Source: Laguncularia racemosa
Lineage: Eukaryota; Streptophyta; Magnoliopsida; Myrtales; Combretaceae
DNA length: 64,000 bases
Direction: 5' to 3'
Assembly: GCA_037954665.1 (NCBI GenBank)
Contig: JBBMOL010000013.1
Coordinates: 6,944,001 to 7,008,000, forward strand
The position numbers were made by a program, and so were the translations under genes. Below the pieces are notes generated by a model, which saw only the letters and a program-made list of their open reading frames with translations, searched no databases and was not told the origin of the DNA. Below are positions 53,423 to 64,000 of the stretch, in pieces (the first letter of the stretch is position 1; every line of letters starts with the position of its first letter).

Positions 53423-56400
53423 CACTAAAGTAAGATAACAAGAAGAAAATAGGAATAAAAAGGTTAAAGTAAAGCCACAATTTTTGACTCTAGAGCTGAA
53501 AATTTTCAATGCATAAAATCAAGTTAGATCATCATGTTTTGCAATATTATACAACCTGAGAATATCTTCTTCTTCTTCTTTCTTTTTCTAATGGTCAATA
53601 GTTATTTGAATGAGTCAAAAACAATAAATCTATATACTATCCTTATTCAATTTTATATAAAATTTTAATTTAAATTGCTTAAATACATTAGAATTATGTC
53701 TCTAACATTAAAGTAGACTCTCACAGATTTGTATCCTAAAAATTAATAATTTGGGATTTAAGCAATGATGACAAATTTTAAGGTTTTTAGCGAATTTTTA
53801 TGTTGATATAAAAAATAACTCTACATGATTAAAAAAGTTCATATCCTATACTATAAAAATCAAATATGGTATAAAAAAATTATATCGTACTATTTTTCTT
53901 ATATTATTCAATTTTATTAACCAAACACTACAATTAAATTCTAGTCAATGACTCACAAGCAAAGTTAAAGGTAAAAATGGATTTTGTGCCAATATAATGA
54001 TGTGATTTGGGTTTATAATCGCCCCAGTTAAGAAGATTTTGTGAATTCAGATCTGAGCTTCATGCTACTTTTACTAAGAATTAAAAAATAAAAAGAGAGA
54101 GAAAGAAACCGGAGAGGGAAAAGATAAAATGTAAATTATCCCTTATAAATAAACATACAGACGTTACATTCCCTAGACAATTTATACTTTCCTTGTTATA
54201 CTTTTGGTAAAAATTGCATTCAGACGGTTTAAACAACCTAAACTAATATCTCAATTATTAAAACAAATTCTACTCATAATATCCATTAAGAAGGGACATA
54301 ATTTAATAATCTTTATGTTTTTAAAAAGTTGGGAAGTGGTTAATAAGTTTCTGATCACATTATCTTTTAACTAATTTATTATTCATGAGCTATGTCGTTG
54401 TCTATATATTTTATTTTATTTTTTCAAATGGCGGCATGATTTTTTTTTTCCCTTTCATATCGTATTAGTGAAATTTCAAATGTTAAGACTTTCCCACAAC
54501 ACGCCAATGAGAACGATGCATGAATTCAAGGAACCATAATGTCCGGGACTTGCATGTGCTCCTAACGTGGTAGGCCCAATCACAAAATCTTGAATAAATA
54601 TATTTTGCATAACCTTACAAGTTAAATTGCATATATATTTAACCCGTTTCGTTAATGGTACTCAAGTACTTATTAAAAATTTAAGAAAAAATCATTTTAT
54701 ATATGTTTTTATGAAAAAGTAAATGGATATATATATATATATTATTAAAATTTAGGCATCCGATAAATCAACTTTAAGCACGACCCTTCACCTAATTTCT
54801 TAAATAATGAAAACGGGATTTCCTAGAGGCAAACACGTATGCAATTTATACTGCTTGTCTGGGTGATGCTAAATAGATTTTGCGTGGATTTTAAGATAAC
54901 CGATTATGCATTTTTATATTTGGGTTATTAAATGGAAAAAGTTATTTAATTATAAGCAAATTTTATGATGACACTTCACTTTCAATCCAAACAAGGTTTA
55001 TGTTAATCATTATCTAATATAATCATTGCTTATATCATCGATTTGGAGGGGACCATTATCCTATATATCGTATCTTTGCGTTATTTGCTTTTAGCGTTTC
55101 TCTTCTTCTTCTTTTTTTCTACATAAGAATTAAAAGAAAAAAATTTAACAATATTAACACATCATGTACATTGATGAATGATGTATACTTATCAATAAAA
55201 TTTTTAGCATACGAAAATATAAATAATAATTTTAAAAAAATATTTATTATTATTATTATTATTATTATATATTTAAATATTATTATACTTCTTCGTAACT
55301 AATTCAAATTCATGACCTTAGTGCTAATAAATCTCTTTTTCCTACAATAAGTGTCAATGGTTTCCGTGGCGTGAGCCTACTTTTACTTCTCTTGGCACTC
55401 ATCCCTCGTGTGACTCTTGCTTGTAGTGATAATATTGTATACCTCTAGTTCCAAGTCTCCCTATAGAATTGTTGTATTTTTAGCAACTAAACCTATGTCT
55501 TGCTATCTAATTAGTTCTATTTTAATAAATTGCTTTTAGTGTCTTTTATTGACAAATTATCCTTACCATACATAATGCCTCCTTGAACCTATGCAACAAA
55601 GACAGCAAACAACATAACAGATTGATGCAGCATAATATGTGAGTATACAATAGGATTTTATCACAAATTGTTGATTCTACGAATATCCGGTATACGATAT
55701 TTAAATATCAATTAATTCTATAAATTCTTATATATTTAACATTCAAATTCGATAATTATATGAATTCGAGAATTTGGGGAGAAATTAGAGTAAAGATGGC
55801 TCCAAATTTTCAATAATATTCAATGGCCTTCTGTTTAATGCCCTAAGGCATACAAATAATAGCAGGTATAAAACTATTAAAAATAGAATATAAAAATTTT
55901 TCAAAAATAGAAACACCTAAAAACTGTCAAAAATAGAAATGTCTAAAACTTAAGAACATGTAGTAAATTAAAAGACAAATATAACACTATAAATGAAACT
56001 CAAAACAAATATGCCTATAAAAAGTTATAAGTAATCTAAAAATTACCAAAAATAGCAAATTTGACTATTTAAAGGACTAAACGAAGGAATTTTCCCTAAA
56101 AATAGCATAGCTCAGCATCAAAGATATTAATTTCTTCGAGTTAGCTTGTTTCCTTCGAAATAAGGTTCAGAAATCACAAAATTACGACCAACCCATTTTT
56201 GTCCCATTTCGCCACGTATCTATTTGCTAGTACCTCTACCTCATCACAGATCATGGCTTAGACTTTAATCATAACTTTAATATCAATATTTTTCAAATTG
56301 TTAATAAGAGACACAAAATCCAAAATATGTTATCTTACTAAAGATTCCTGATCAAGTCGAGCAAATGTAATCTCTATTTCTACATTAATTGATTCACAAA

Positions 56401-56650
56401 AGACTTGATCATGTCTTTAGCCACAAGAGAAAAAAAAATAAAGAGAGAGAGAGAGACTTGATTGTCTTAAAGTATTTTTTTCAAGCCTAACTACATTGCA
56501 ATCCTCACTATACTTGCCATAACTGAAAATTCATGCGATAGTCAAACTTCTTAATATCATACTTGAGGATCATTTGTTATCATATATAGATCACAAGCTT
56601 CTAAAATCCTTCCTCTAAAACCATAATAAGTAAGAGAAATAACGATCAAA
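53423..56650. other. Intergenic AT-rich region between LINE and Gypsy element
   Basis: It includes TA and TTA microsatellites (54730-54743, 55245-55268), a GA tract near 56442-56455, and a possible end of a Tourist-like element at 53850-53935 (ACCAAACACTACAATT). No gene is recognisable. Confidence 0.45.
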
Positions 56651-56655
56651 GAGAG
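56651..56655. repeat. Left target-site duplication of the Gypsy element (gagag)
   Basis: gagag lies directly before TGACGCAGCG and recurs exactly at 62455-62459. The surrounding DNA is GA-rich, which slightly weakens the evidence, but its position at both ends is exact. Confidence 0.8.
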
Positions 56656-57260
56656 TGACGCAGCGTGGAAAGCGTAAACCCAAGTCCAATTCAAGGATTG
56701 TAACTCTAGAATAAACAAAAAGGAATTCTGAGTTTATTCTTTGAAAGATTTCAATTGCGCACAATCGAAAACGCAGAGAAACTCGTCTCTAAAAGTGTGT
56801 ATACAATATTCAATCAAAACGTAACCCTAAAATGACCTAGTATCTATTTATACCTCTCAGGTAAACATGCAAAAAGGGAAATAAATATGTACACGTGGAA
56901 ATAAATATAAATATACACGTCTGTCATCTGGCATGTACACGGCCGTGTATTTGGGCCGTGTAAGCTTCTGGGAATAGTTCTGACATGATACACGGTCGTG
57001 TCCCCTGGCCATGTATGGAGACCGTGCATGTTTCTCGGTGAGATCCTGACAGAATATACGGCCGTGTCTCCTGGCCGTGTCTCCTGGCCGTGTAAGAGGC
57101 CGTGTACGTTTCTGGGAATCATCCCAGTATAACACACGGCCGTACCTTCTGACCATGCGTGCAACGGTGTGTGTTTCTGGAAGCTCCCTAACATCCTACA
57201 CGGCCGTGCTTATGGTAGACACACCCGTATCAACCCGTGTCAGCTACGATGTCCTCATCA
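56656..57260 (-). repeat. 3' LTR of the minus-strand Gypsy element
   Basis: 605 bp. The 23-base excess over the 5' LTR is explained by a 13-bp tandem duplication (TCTCCTGGCCGTG, 57066-57092) and a 10-bp one near 57225-57240. ACACGGCCGTGT-type dyads occupy about 56925-57245. Confidence 0.88.
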
Positions 57261-57275
57261 TTCTCTCCCACCAAT
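57261..57275 (-). other. Polypurine tract of the Gypsy element
   Basis: On the minus strand this reads ATTGGTGGGAGAGAA, ending at the 3' LTR boundary. Confidence 0.7.
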
Positions 57276-58480
57276 GAAGAACTCGACCCCGAGTTCTCTT
57301 CTGGATAAAGGGGTTCGTCATCCGCGTAAAATGGGGACAAGTCAGCTACATTGAAGGTCTTGGAGATTTTCATGCTTTCCGGACCCAACTACATAGGCGT
57401 TGTCATTGATCTTGGTGACAATATTGTAGGGCCCATACTTCTTTGGTTACCACTTGCTATACGTGCCTACGGGAAAGCGTTCCTTCCTTCCTTAAGAACA
57501 CCATCACTTGATCTCCCACCTCGAATAGTTTTTTTCTCCGATGCTTGTCTGCGGCTGTCTTATACTGCTCATTAACCTTCTCAATTCGCTCTTTCACCTC
57601 AGATGCCACCGTGTGATATTGTTCCACCAAGTGTTTAGCAGCAACATTGGTTTCAACACCCTTAGGTAAAGAAGCTAAATCCAAAGCGTGAGAGGGCGCC
57701 TTGGTATAGACCATTGAAAAAGGCGATTTCCCAGTAGTTCTATAGATGGAGTTGTTGTAAGCGAACTCGGCTTGAGAGAGTGCCAAGTCCCATTGTTTCG
57801 GCTTCTCTCCACAGATGCTTCGTATCAAGTTTCCAAGGGTCCTGTTCATCACCTCTGTCTGCCCATCAGTTTGAAGGTGGGTTGTGCTGCTAAAGTTGAG
57901 GGAAGAATTAAACATGTACCATAGCGTCCTCTAGAAATGGCTAAGGAACCGGGTATCTCTATCAGAAGTGATTGATTTGGGAACCCCGTGCAACCTGACC
58001 ACCTCCTTAAAGAATAGCTTGGCAACGCCTTGTGCATCAGTCATCTTCTTGTAAGGAACGAAGTGAGTCATCTTAGAGAACCTGTCTACAACCACAAAAA
58101 CAGTGTCAACACCTCATTGGGTACGAGGCAAACCTAACACGAAATCCATGGATAGATCCTCCCAGATATTCTTAGGTACTGGTAGTAGAGTGTACAACCC
58201 AGTATTCTGATAATGCCCTTTAGATGTCTAACAGATGTAACACCGTTGCACGATTCGCCCTACATCCCTTCTCAACTGAAGCCAATGGTATCTTGCAGCC
58301 ACTACTACTAGTGTCTTGTCACGCCCCAGATGTCCGGCTAATCCCCCTCCATGTAGGTCTCTAATCAATTTCTCCCTCAAGGAGGATTTGGGGATACAAA
58401 GTTGGTTACCCCTCATTAAGTAACCCTCCAGAATGTAGTAACTGTCATTGGGTTCCTGCTGGGTACATTTCCTCCATATA
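57276..58480 (-). pseudogene. Integrase and C-terminal tail of the Gypsy element (broken)
   Basis: The zinc-binding part is GHLGRDKT ... RCYIC (about 58330-58228). The core has [13 protein letters not shown] (first Asp, near 58140), [14 protein letters not shown] (second Asp, near 57960) and [20 protein letters not shown] with the catalytic Glu near 57855. The C-terminal region includes [17 protein letters not shown] (about 57540) and ends with MKISKTFNVADLSPFYAD. Stops occur after RCYIC, after LPRTQ, and after LSHF. It would insert the element DNA into the genome. Confidence 0.87.
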
Positions 58481-58539
58481 GCTCCGAAATCTGCGTCTTC
58501 TTCATATAATTCCTTCAGTTGCTCAAAGCCTACCACTTC

Positions 58540-59052
58540 AACCCTCATGGTAACCAACAAATCCGCCCTCCTACTTAATGCGTCGGCCACCTTATTGTGG
58601 ACTCCAGATTTATGCATCAGGCGAAATGGAAATTTTTGCAAAAACTGTATCCATCTGGCATGCATATCTTTGCAGATGCGGGTCTGATTACTCAAGTGTT
58701 TCAGGGCGACACAATCTGAGTATAGTATAAACTCTTTGCCAACCAAGTAGTGTTCCCACATCCTCAGAGCTCTAACCACCGAATAGAATTCTTTATCGTA
58801 GGTAGACCAGTTTATCCTAGCTTCATAAAGCTTCTCACTATGAAAGGCCACGGGCCTCTTCTCCTGAGATAGCACAGCGCCAATACCTACGCCACTGGCA
58901 TCACAGTCGACCTCGAATAGTTTGTCGAAGTCTGGTAAGGCCAACATCGGCGCACTACATAATCTTTCTTTGAGCACCGCAAAACCCGATTCAGCTTCCT
59001 CATCCCAATGAAACTTTCCCTTCTTCAGGCATTCAGTCAATGGGGGCAGCAA
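58540..59052 (-). pseudogene. RNase H domain of the Gypsy element
   Basis: [20 protein letters not shown] carries the first catalytic Asp, [16 protein letters not shown] the Glu region and [13 protein letters not shown] another Asp. The frame is open from 59052 through to the integrase zinc finger at 58228. By itself this domain looks intact. Confidence 0.87.
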
Positions 59053-59950
59053 CCATACTAAAATGCCGTATGAAACGCCTATAGAATCTTGCCAACCCCA
59101 AAAAGCTTCTCAACTCGGTAATGGTCTTGGGAGTGGGCCAATCTCTAATAGCCCTCACCTTATCCTCATCCACTGTGATACCCTCACCACTCACTACAAA
59201 ACCTAAGAACACCAATTTCTGTGACATAATTATGCACTTTTTGAGATTAGCATTGAGCTTATTCTCTTTCAGCACAGTCAAAACGTTCTTCAAGTGCACT
59301 AGATGCTCATCCTTCTATAGATCAGGATATCATCAAAGTATACAACTACGAATCGACCTATGAATGGTTTAAGTACCTGATTCATCACGCGCATAAAGGT
59401 ACTTGGTGCGTTGCTGAGGCCGAAGGGCATAACCATCAATTCGTACAACCCTTCCTTTGTCTTAAAAGCGATCTTCCACTCATCCACAAGTCTGACCCGA
59501 ATCTAATGATACTCGCTTCTGAGATCCACCTTTGAGAAGATCACTGCTCCACTCAGCCTGTCCAACATATCCTCAATGCGCGGAATTGGGAATTTATACC
59601 CAATTGTGATCTTGTTGATCGCACGGCTATCCACACACATCCTCCAACTCCCATCTTTCTTGGGCGTCAATAGCGCTGGGACAGCACATGGACTAATGCT
59701 ATCTCTGATGAATCCTTTGTCTAGCAATTCCTGGACTTTCTCTTGAAGGACCTCCGTCTCTTTGGGGCTCATCCGATAGTGAGGGAGGTTAGGAAGGCTA
59801 GTTCCAGGCACCAAGTCGATGTGGTGCTGGATGTCTCGCAATGGAGGCAACCCTTTTGGTAAGTCTTCCGGCACTACCTCTTTAAATTCTTCTAATACCC
59901 CTTTTACTTCCTCCGGGGCCTCTACACTATCCATGTCCTCTCCTGCATTC
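59033..59950 (-). pseudogene. Reverse transcriptase domain of the Gypsy element (few breaks)
   Basis: It includes [80 protein letters not shown], the catalytic YFDD at about 59340-59329, and [20 protein letters not shown]. Stops separate the pieces at 59503 (after SEYH) and 59299. Apart from these the motif order and spacing are normal. The enzyme would copy the element RNA. Confidence 0.9.
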
Positions 59951-59959
59951 TTCACCAAC

Positions 59960-60564
59960 AAAGCATGCATCAAACGGGCCTCTTTAATATCTTCAGTCAT
60001 TTCCTTCTCTGATTGAGTGATTGTCAGAAAAGACTTTCCTTCCGCTCTTTGGGTCTTAGGTCGCTTATCCGTCAATGGCAGCAGCGTATATTTCACACCC
60101 TCTTTTTCCAATCTATATTTGTTTTCTTTCCCGGCATGTTGGGCATCCACGTCAAACTGCCAAGGCCGTCCGAATAACAAATGACAAGCGTCCATATCGA
60201 CGATGTCGCAGTATACTTCATCCCGATACTTGCCTATCAAAAAGGGAACCCGACACATCTCCTTCACCTCGATTCGCTCCGCCGCTTTAATCCATCCTAT
60301 GGTATAAGGATTCAGATGCTTCTCTATTGGTAGCTGGATTCATTTCACAACCTCCTTTCTGATGATGTTCTTGCAGCTCCCACTGTCAACAATTAAGTCA
60401 AACACTCTCCCACCAATCGTGCACCTAGTGCGAAATAGCTGGTGTCGTTGTGAACTACCCTCCTGTTTCGGTGCTAGCATCATCCTCCTGATTACATAGT
60501 TTGGCTCCACCGCATCATCAGCCTCGCCATAATAATCATCGTCACCATCCGGCTCACAGCACAC
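59960..60564 (-). pseudogene. Aspartic protease of the Gypsy element
   Basis: VFDLIVDSGSCKNIIRKEVV has an intact DSGS active site near 60400. A stop follows near 60340, then [31 protein letters not shown] and a linker with a Glu-rich part. The protease would cleave Gag-Pol. Confidence 0.86.
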
Positions 60565-60589
60565 TTCCTCCTCTTCTTCCCTTTCGACA

Positions 60590-61839
60590 ATGTTTACAGC
60601 TCGTCGATTCGGGCATTCATTGGATCGGTGTCCCGGCTAATTACATCTATAGCACTTTCCCAAAATTGGTTTGGCATATGGGTTATTTTGCCTCGAGGTT
60701 TCTTTGCTATCAAGAGGTTTCTTCCCCTCAGCTTTGTCTTCTTTTCTCTCCATGCTTCCCGCTGGTTTCTCAATGACTCCTCTAGGCCTTTCGCCAATCA
60801 CTCTGCTACTACTGCCGAGATTATCATAAACATAGTTTCTCTTGCCTCCTCCTAACCTTGCACTCTGCTCTTGGATCATCATTTCAGCTCGAAGGGCCAA
60901 ATTCTTGGCTTCATTAACGGTTCTGAACACTGTCACCCCTATCTTGTCTCTAATCTGAGGCTTCAACCTGTCTACAAATCGTGCCACCTGTTGACCCTCA
61001 GTTTCCCTCAGATCATTCCTTTCCGCTAGCCTCATAAACTCAGTGGTGTACTCATGCACCGTCCTCTGCCCTTGACGGCATCATTGATACTGCTAGAAAA
61101 GGATTTACTCATAGTTGGGTGGTAAGAAATCTCTCTACAACAGATTTTTCATGCGATACCATGTTCTTATAGGTTGCTTCCCCTCTCTTTGCCTACGATT
61201 CTGCAATCGATCCCACCATGCAGACACCCCTCCTTTCAGCCTACAAGCAACCAATCTTACCCTCCTATCCTCAGGTACCTCCATATAATCGAAGAATCTA
61301 TCGACTTCCGCAAGCCAGTCCAAAAAATCTTCTATATTGAGATTACCATTAAAGGATGGAATATCTACCTTAAGACGAAAGTCACCACCATTGACATGAT
61401 CGAGTCCCTGGTGGTTTCGTCGATATCCGCCACCGTACTCCTGATCAATCCGGTCATCCACCCCTCGGTACCTGCCACCACCAACGCCACCCCTTCTTGG
61501 TGGTTATCCCCTCCTCTGCAAAAACTCACCCTCTTCCTCAGAGGAGCTTTCATCAAGCCTCTGGTTTCATTGATTTCCGGCAGCAAGTTCATTGATAGGG
61601 CCGCCGCGAGCAACTGCTACTCCCGGTCGATTCCCAACAACACCCCTGTTCCCATTGTGGCCCATCACCATGGTGTCGAAACGCACCACCAGGTCTTCCA
61701 GACGCTGTTCTATACGCCTAAGTCTCTGTTCCATGGCTTCGACCACCATCCTCGGAGCCCATTGATTGACTCCTTAGACTTCCGCATCCCGATCAAGGTC
61801 GAGAATGCGACCGCCATCAACACTGTCGTTAGCCGACAT
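60590..61839 (-). pseudogene. Gag of the Gypsy element (broken)
   Basis: The likely ATG is complementary to 61837-61839 (MSANDSVDGG). A coiled-coil-like stretch EQRLRRIEQRLEDLVVRFD follows (61567-61749). The capsid core is [26 protein letters not shown] and [20 protein letters not shown] (61135-61461), then VHEYTTEFMRLAERNDLRE and ARFVDRLKPQIRDKIGV (60637-61059). A zinc knuckle CYRCN-stop-PGHRSNEC lies at about 60600-60650; the stop replaces one residue between Cys and His. Several further stops are present upstream. Confidence 0.86.
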
Positions 61840-61858
61840 CTCTGCAGAAATTTACCTT

Positions 61859-61870
61859 GCTCTGATACCA
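61859..61870 (-). other. Primer-binding site of the Gypsy element (initiator tRNA-Met)
   Basis: GCTCTGATACCA on the plus strand is the exact reverse complement of TGGTATCAGAGC, two bases inside the 5' LTR. It fixes the orientation as minus. Confidence 0.87.
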
Positions 61871-61872
61871 AC

Positions 61873-62454
61873 TAACGCAGCGTGGAAAGTGTAAACCCGA
61901 GTCCAATTCTAGGATTGGAACTCTAGAATAAACAAAGAGGAATTCTGAGTTTATTCTTTGAAAGATTTCAATTACGCACAATCGAAAACGCAGAGAAACT
62001 CGTCTCTAAAAGTATGTATACAATATTCAATCAAAACGTAACCCTAAAATGACCTAGTATCTATTTATACCTCTCAGGTAAACATGCAAAAAGGGAAATA
62101 AATATGTACACATGGAAATAAATATAAATATACATGTCTGTCATCCGGCATGTACACGGCCGTGCATTCGGGTCGTGTAAGCTTCTGGGAATAGTTCTGA
62201 CATGATACATGGTCGTGTCCCCTGGCCGTGTATGGAGACCATGCATGTTTCTGGGTGAGATCCTGACAGAATGCACGGCCGTGTTTCCTGGCCGTGTAAG
62301 AGGCCGTGTACATTTCTGGGAATCATCCTGGTATAACACATGGCCGTGCCTTCTGACCGTGCGTGCAGTCGTGTGTGTTTCTGGAAGCTCCCTGACATCC
62401 TACACAGCCGTGCTTGTGGTAGACACGCCCGTGTCAGCTACGATGTCCTCATCA
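61873..62454 (-). repeat. 5' LTR of the minus-strand Gypsy element
   Basis: 582 bp, beginning TAACGCAGCG (TG has become TA) and ending GTCCTCATCA before the gagag copy. It is nearly the same as 56656-57260. The dyad array lies at about 62135-62440. Confidence 0.88.
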
Positions 62455-62459
62455 GAGAG

Positions 62460-63490
62460 AAAATAAGACATGTAGAATTTACATGGAAAACTAAAGAAAC
62501 GGTGAAAAACCACAAGATTGAAGAAATTTACCAATATCAACGATAATAATACAATAAACCACTCACAATCGTCATGAAGCACTAATTTCCTCTTATAAGT
62601 TCCTAATATTTTTAATTCTCTCTTGCATTACCCAATACACTAAAAGGCATATATACAATGTTAATGCATAGATACATATAACATGAAAAACTTCAGTATC
62701 AAGAAACCACAAAATATGAAGCTAGTAAGTCTCTATGCACTGCATTAATCTTGTTTGAATCAACCTATCCATTACTTGAGTACGAATCTAGGACAATCGA
62801 CCACCCCATGTCCAATTGACTTCCCTCTCCCATTAGATGACTTGTGCTTTGTCATACAGTCTAGTTTCACCCTTCATCCATTTATTCGCCTAAATGCACT
62901 TTGGAGCCTTATGTAAAATCAAGGCACAAACTCAACAATCTCGCTAGCTAGTCGTTAATTATTTTACTTCTCATTTTCCACCACAGATATTCACAAGAGA
63001 ATAAACCACTTTGTATTCTATTTTGAGGATGTCGTCTATTAATGTAGTTAAAGGGGCACAAAATGTACTATTTTTACAAGATATTTGATAATAATACAAC
63101 ACTAAGATTAAACTCCCTAAAAATGAGTCAAGAGAATGCAATGAAATGAGAATTTGAAGCCATCAATCCCATTGCTTGGGTTTTAGAATGGGTGTTAGAA
63201 TATTCTATGATACCTCAACAATTGGATTTTGGCCTAATAGTAACAAAAATACTCGAGTTGCAACACACAAGAAAAATTCTAGAATCTAATGGTGTTTCTT
63301 CAAAAATGAATATTGCTATTACTTGGAAGAGTTTTATACAGATAGAACTATTTCAAGTGAAAAATGTAAAATGTATCTCTTAATTGTTTTACAAAAATCT
63401 TATTTATATGTATAGTCTACTTCTTTAACAAACATAATTGCCAAACTAATAAATAAATGCCATTTGGCAAATTATACAAATGACACATGT
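62460..63490. other. AT-rich region that may contain the Copia 3' LTR
   Basis: Because a minus-strand Copia element ends at its polypurine tract near 63501, its 3' LTR should lie just left of it. I could not fix either LTR boundary without the other copy, which is outside the window. No gene is seen. Confidence 0.4.
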
Positions 63491-63500
63491 ATTCTTTCAT

Positions 63501-63521
63501 CCCCTCCCCTCCCCTTACCCC
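63501..63521 (-). other. Candidate polypurine tract of the Copia element
   Basis: The plus strand is a C-rich run (CCCCTCCCCTCCCC, then TTACCCC). Inverted it is a G-rich purine tract directly after the RNase H coding region, which is where the tract should be. Confidence 0.6.
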
Positions 63522-63540
63522 TTCATTGTAGAGCCTCTCA

Positions 63541-64000
63541 AAGGCCTAGCTTACTACACAAAAATTGTAATTGAGCTTTAGTAACTGCTTTAGTAAGCAA
63601 ATTTGCAAGTTGCAATCTAGAAGGAGCATGTTGTGTAATAAGAAAGCCTTTGGAAATTTGATCTCGTGTAAAATGAGTATCAATATCAAGATGTTTGGTT
63701 CTAGAATGTAGAATAGAATTTGCAGCAAGTATTTAAGCAGACTTATTATCACAACATAATGAAATGAGAAGCAAAATATTGATTGCCAAATCTTGAAGAA
63801 TATAGGAAACCTATGTCAACTATTTAGTCATCAATGCCATAGCTCAATATTCTGCCTTAGTGATAAATGTACTCACTATTGGTTGTTTCTTGGTCTTCCA
63901 AGAAATCAATGATATTCCAAGTAAAATGTAGTAGCCACTAAGGGATTTACAATCTACAGGACATGATCCCTGGTCAAAATCACTACAACCAACAACATTA
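63541..64000 (-). pseudogene. Ty1-Copia RNase H, C-terminal end of pol (partial, broken)
   Basis: Reading leftward from the window edge: GCSDFDQGSCPVDCKSLSGY, ILLGISLISWKTKKQPIVS, then KAEY with the catalytic Glu, followed by a stop (codon W/R replaced), LCCDNKSA with the catalytic Asp, HSRTKHLDIDTHFTRDQI and LLTKAVTKAQLQFLCSKLGL. These match the RNase H of plant Copia elements. The remainder of the element continues beyond 64000. Several stops are present, so it is inactive. Confidence 0.88.

Larger units (their letters stand above)
56656..62454 (-). mobile_element. Ty3-Gypsy (chromovirus-type) LTR retrotransposon, nearly complete
   Basis: The element is 5799 bp with LTRs at 56656-57260 (3') and 61873-62454 (5'), a perfect 5-bp duplication, an initiator-tRNA-Met primer site, a polypurine tract, and gag, protease, RT, RNase H and integrase in the Ty3-Gypsy order. 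The post-integrase tail ISKTFNVADLSPFY is common in chromovirus-like plant elements; I could not identify a chromodomain, so the exact clade is uncertain. The two LTRs are very similar, making this the youngest full element in the window. Stops in gag, RT and integrase mean it is no longer autonomous. Confidence 0.9.

Noticed and set aside
56925..57245. Dyad array mistaken for a CRISPR-like repeat array
   Set aside because: Spacing and repeat sequence are irregular, the array lies in an LTR, and this is plant DNA.

Overview
This window is plant nuclear DNA, most likely from a eudicot. The evidence is low GC, long AT-rich non-coding stretches, plant-type introns, an ATL RING-H2 gene, a group I bZIP gene, and plant lineages of hAT, Athila, chromovirus, L1, Copia, SINE and Tourist-like elements. 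I cannot name the species. Only two host genes are convincing: an intronless ATL-type ubiquitin ligase (1003-1524, minus) and a four-exon bZIP18/bZIP52-like transcription factor (coding exons within 38106-43988, plus). Almost everything else I can identify is transposable-element sequence in various states of decay.

Layout: 1-6.7 kb holds the ATL gene and unassigned AT-rich DNA. A tandem pair of Tourist-like elements follows at 6.7-7.4 kb. From 7437 to 27265 there is a nested structure whose boundaries can be read directly. A hAT transposon (7445-27257, 8-bp duplication gttatatg) is split inside its BED zinc finger by an Athila-type Gypsy element (10208-25945, duplication caatt). That element is in turn split by two further Gypsy elements: 15428-19075 (plus, in the RT/RNase H region) and 20206-24401 (minus, duplication ggatt, in the integrase just after the catalytic Glu). 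Both inner elements keep gag and protease but lack RT, RNase H and the integrase core.

27.3-37.4 kb is mostly unassigned, with a psaA-like plastid fragment (28.4 kb), direct repeats, a TIR element and an unusual G-poor tract. 37.9-44.6 kb is the bZIP gene; its large second intron contains a Tourist-like element and two SINE copies. 44.6-49.3 kb is unassigned. A dead L1-type LINE with a poly(A) tail lies at 49.3-53.4 kb. The best-preserved retrotransposon is a minus-strand Gypsy element at 56656-62454 (duplication gagag, all pol domains recognisable, several stops). A minus-strand Copia RNase H fragment runs off the right edge.

I see no operon-like or defence-like gene system. The most unusual signals are (a) short GC-rich palindromes arrayed inside the LTRs of otherwise unrelated Gypsy elements (ACACGGCCGTGT type in two, GCCGGC type in two), (b) two independently inserted elements in opposite orientation that have lost the same pol block, and (c) the four-element nest, whose removal on paper restores the hAT reading frame at the junction.
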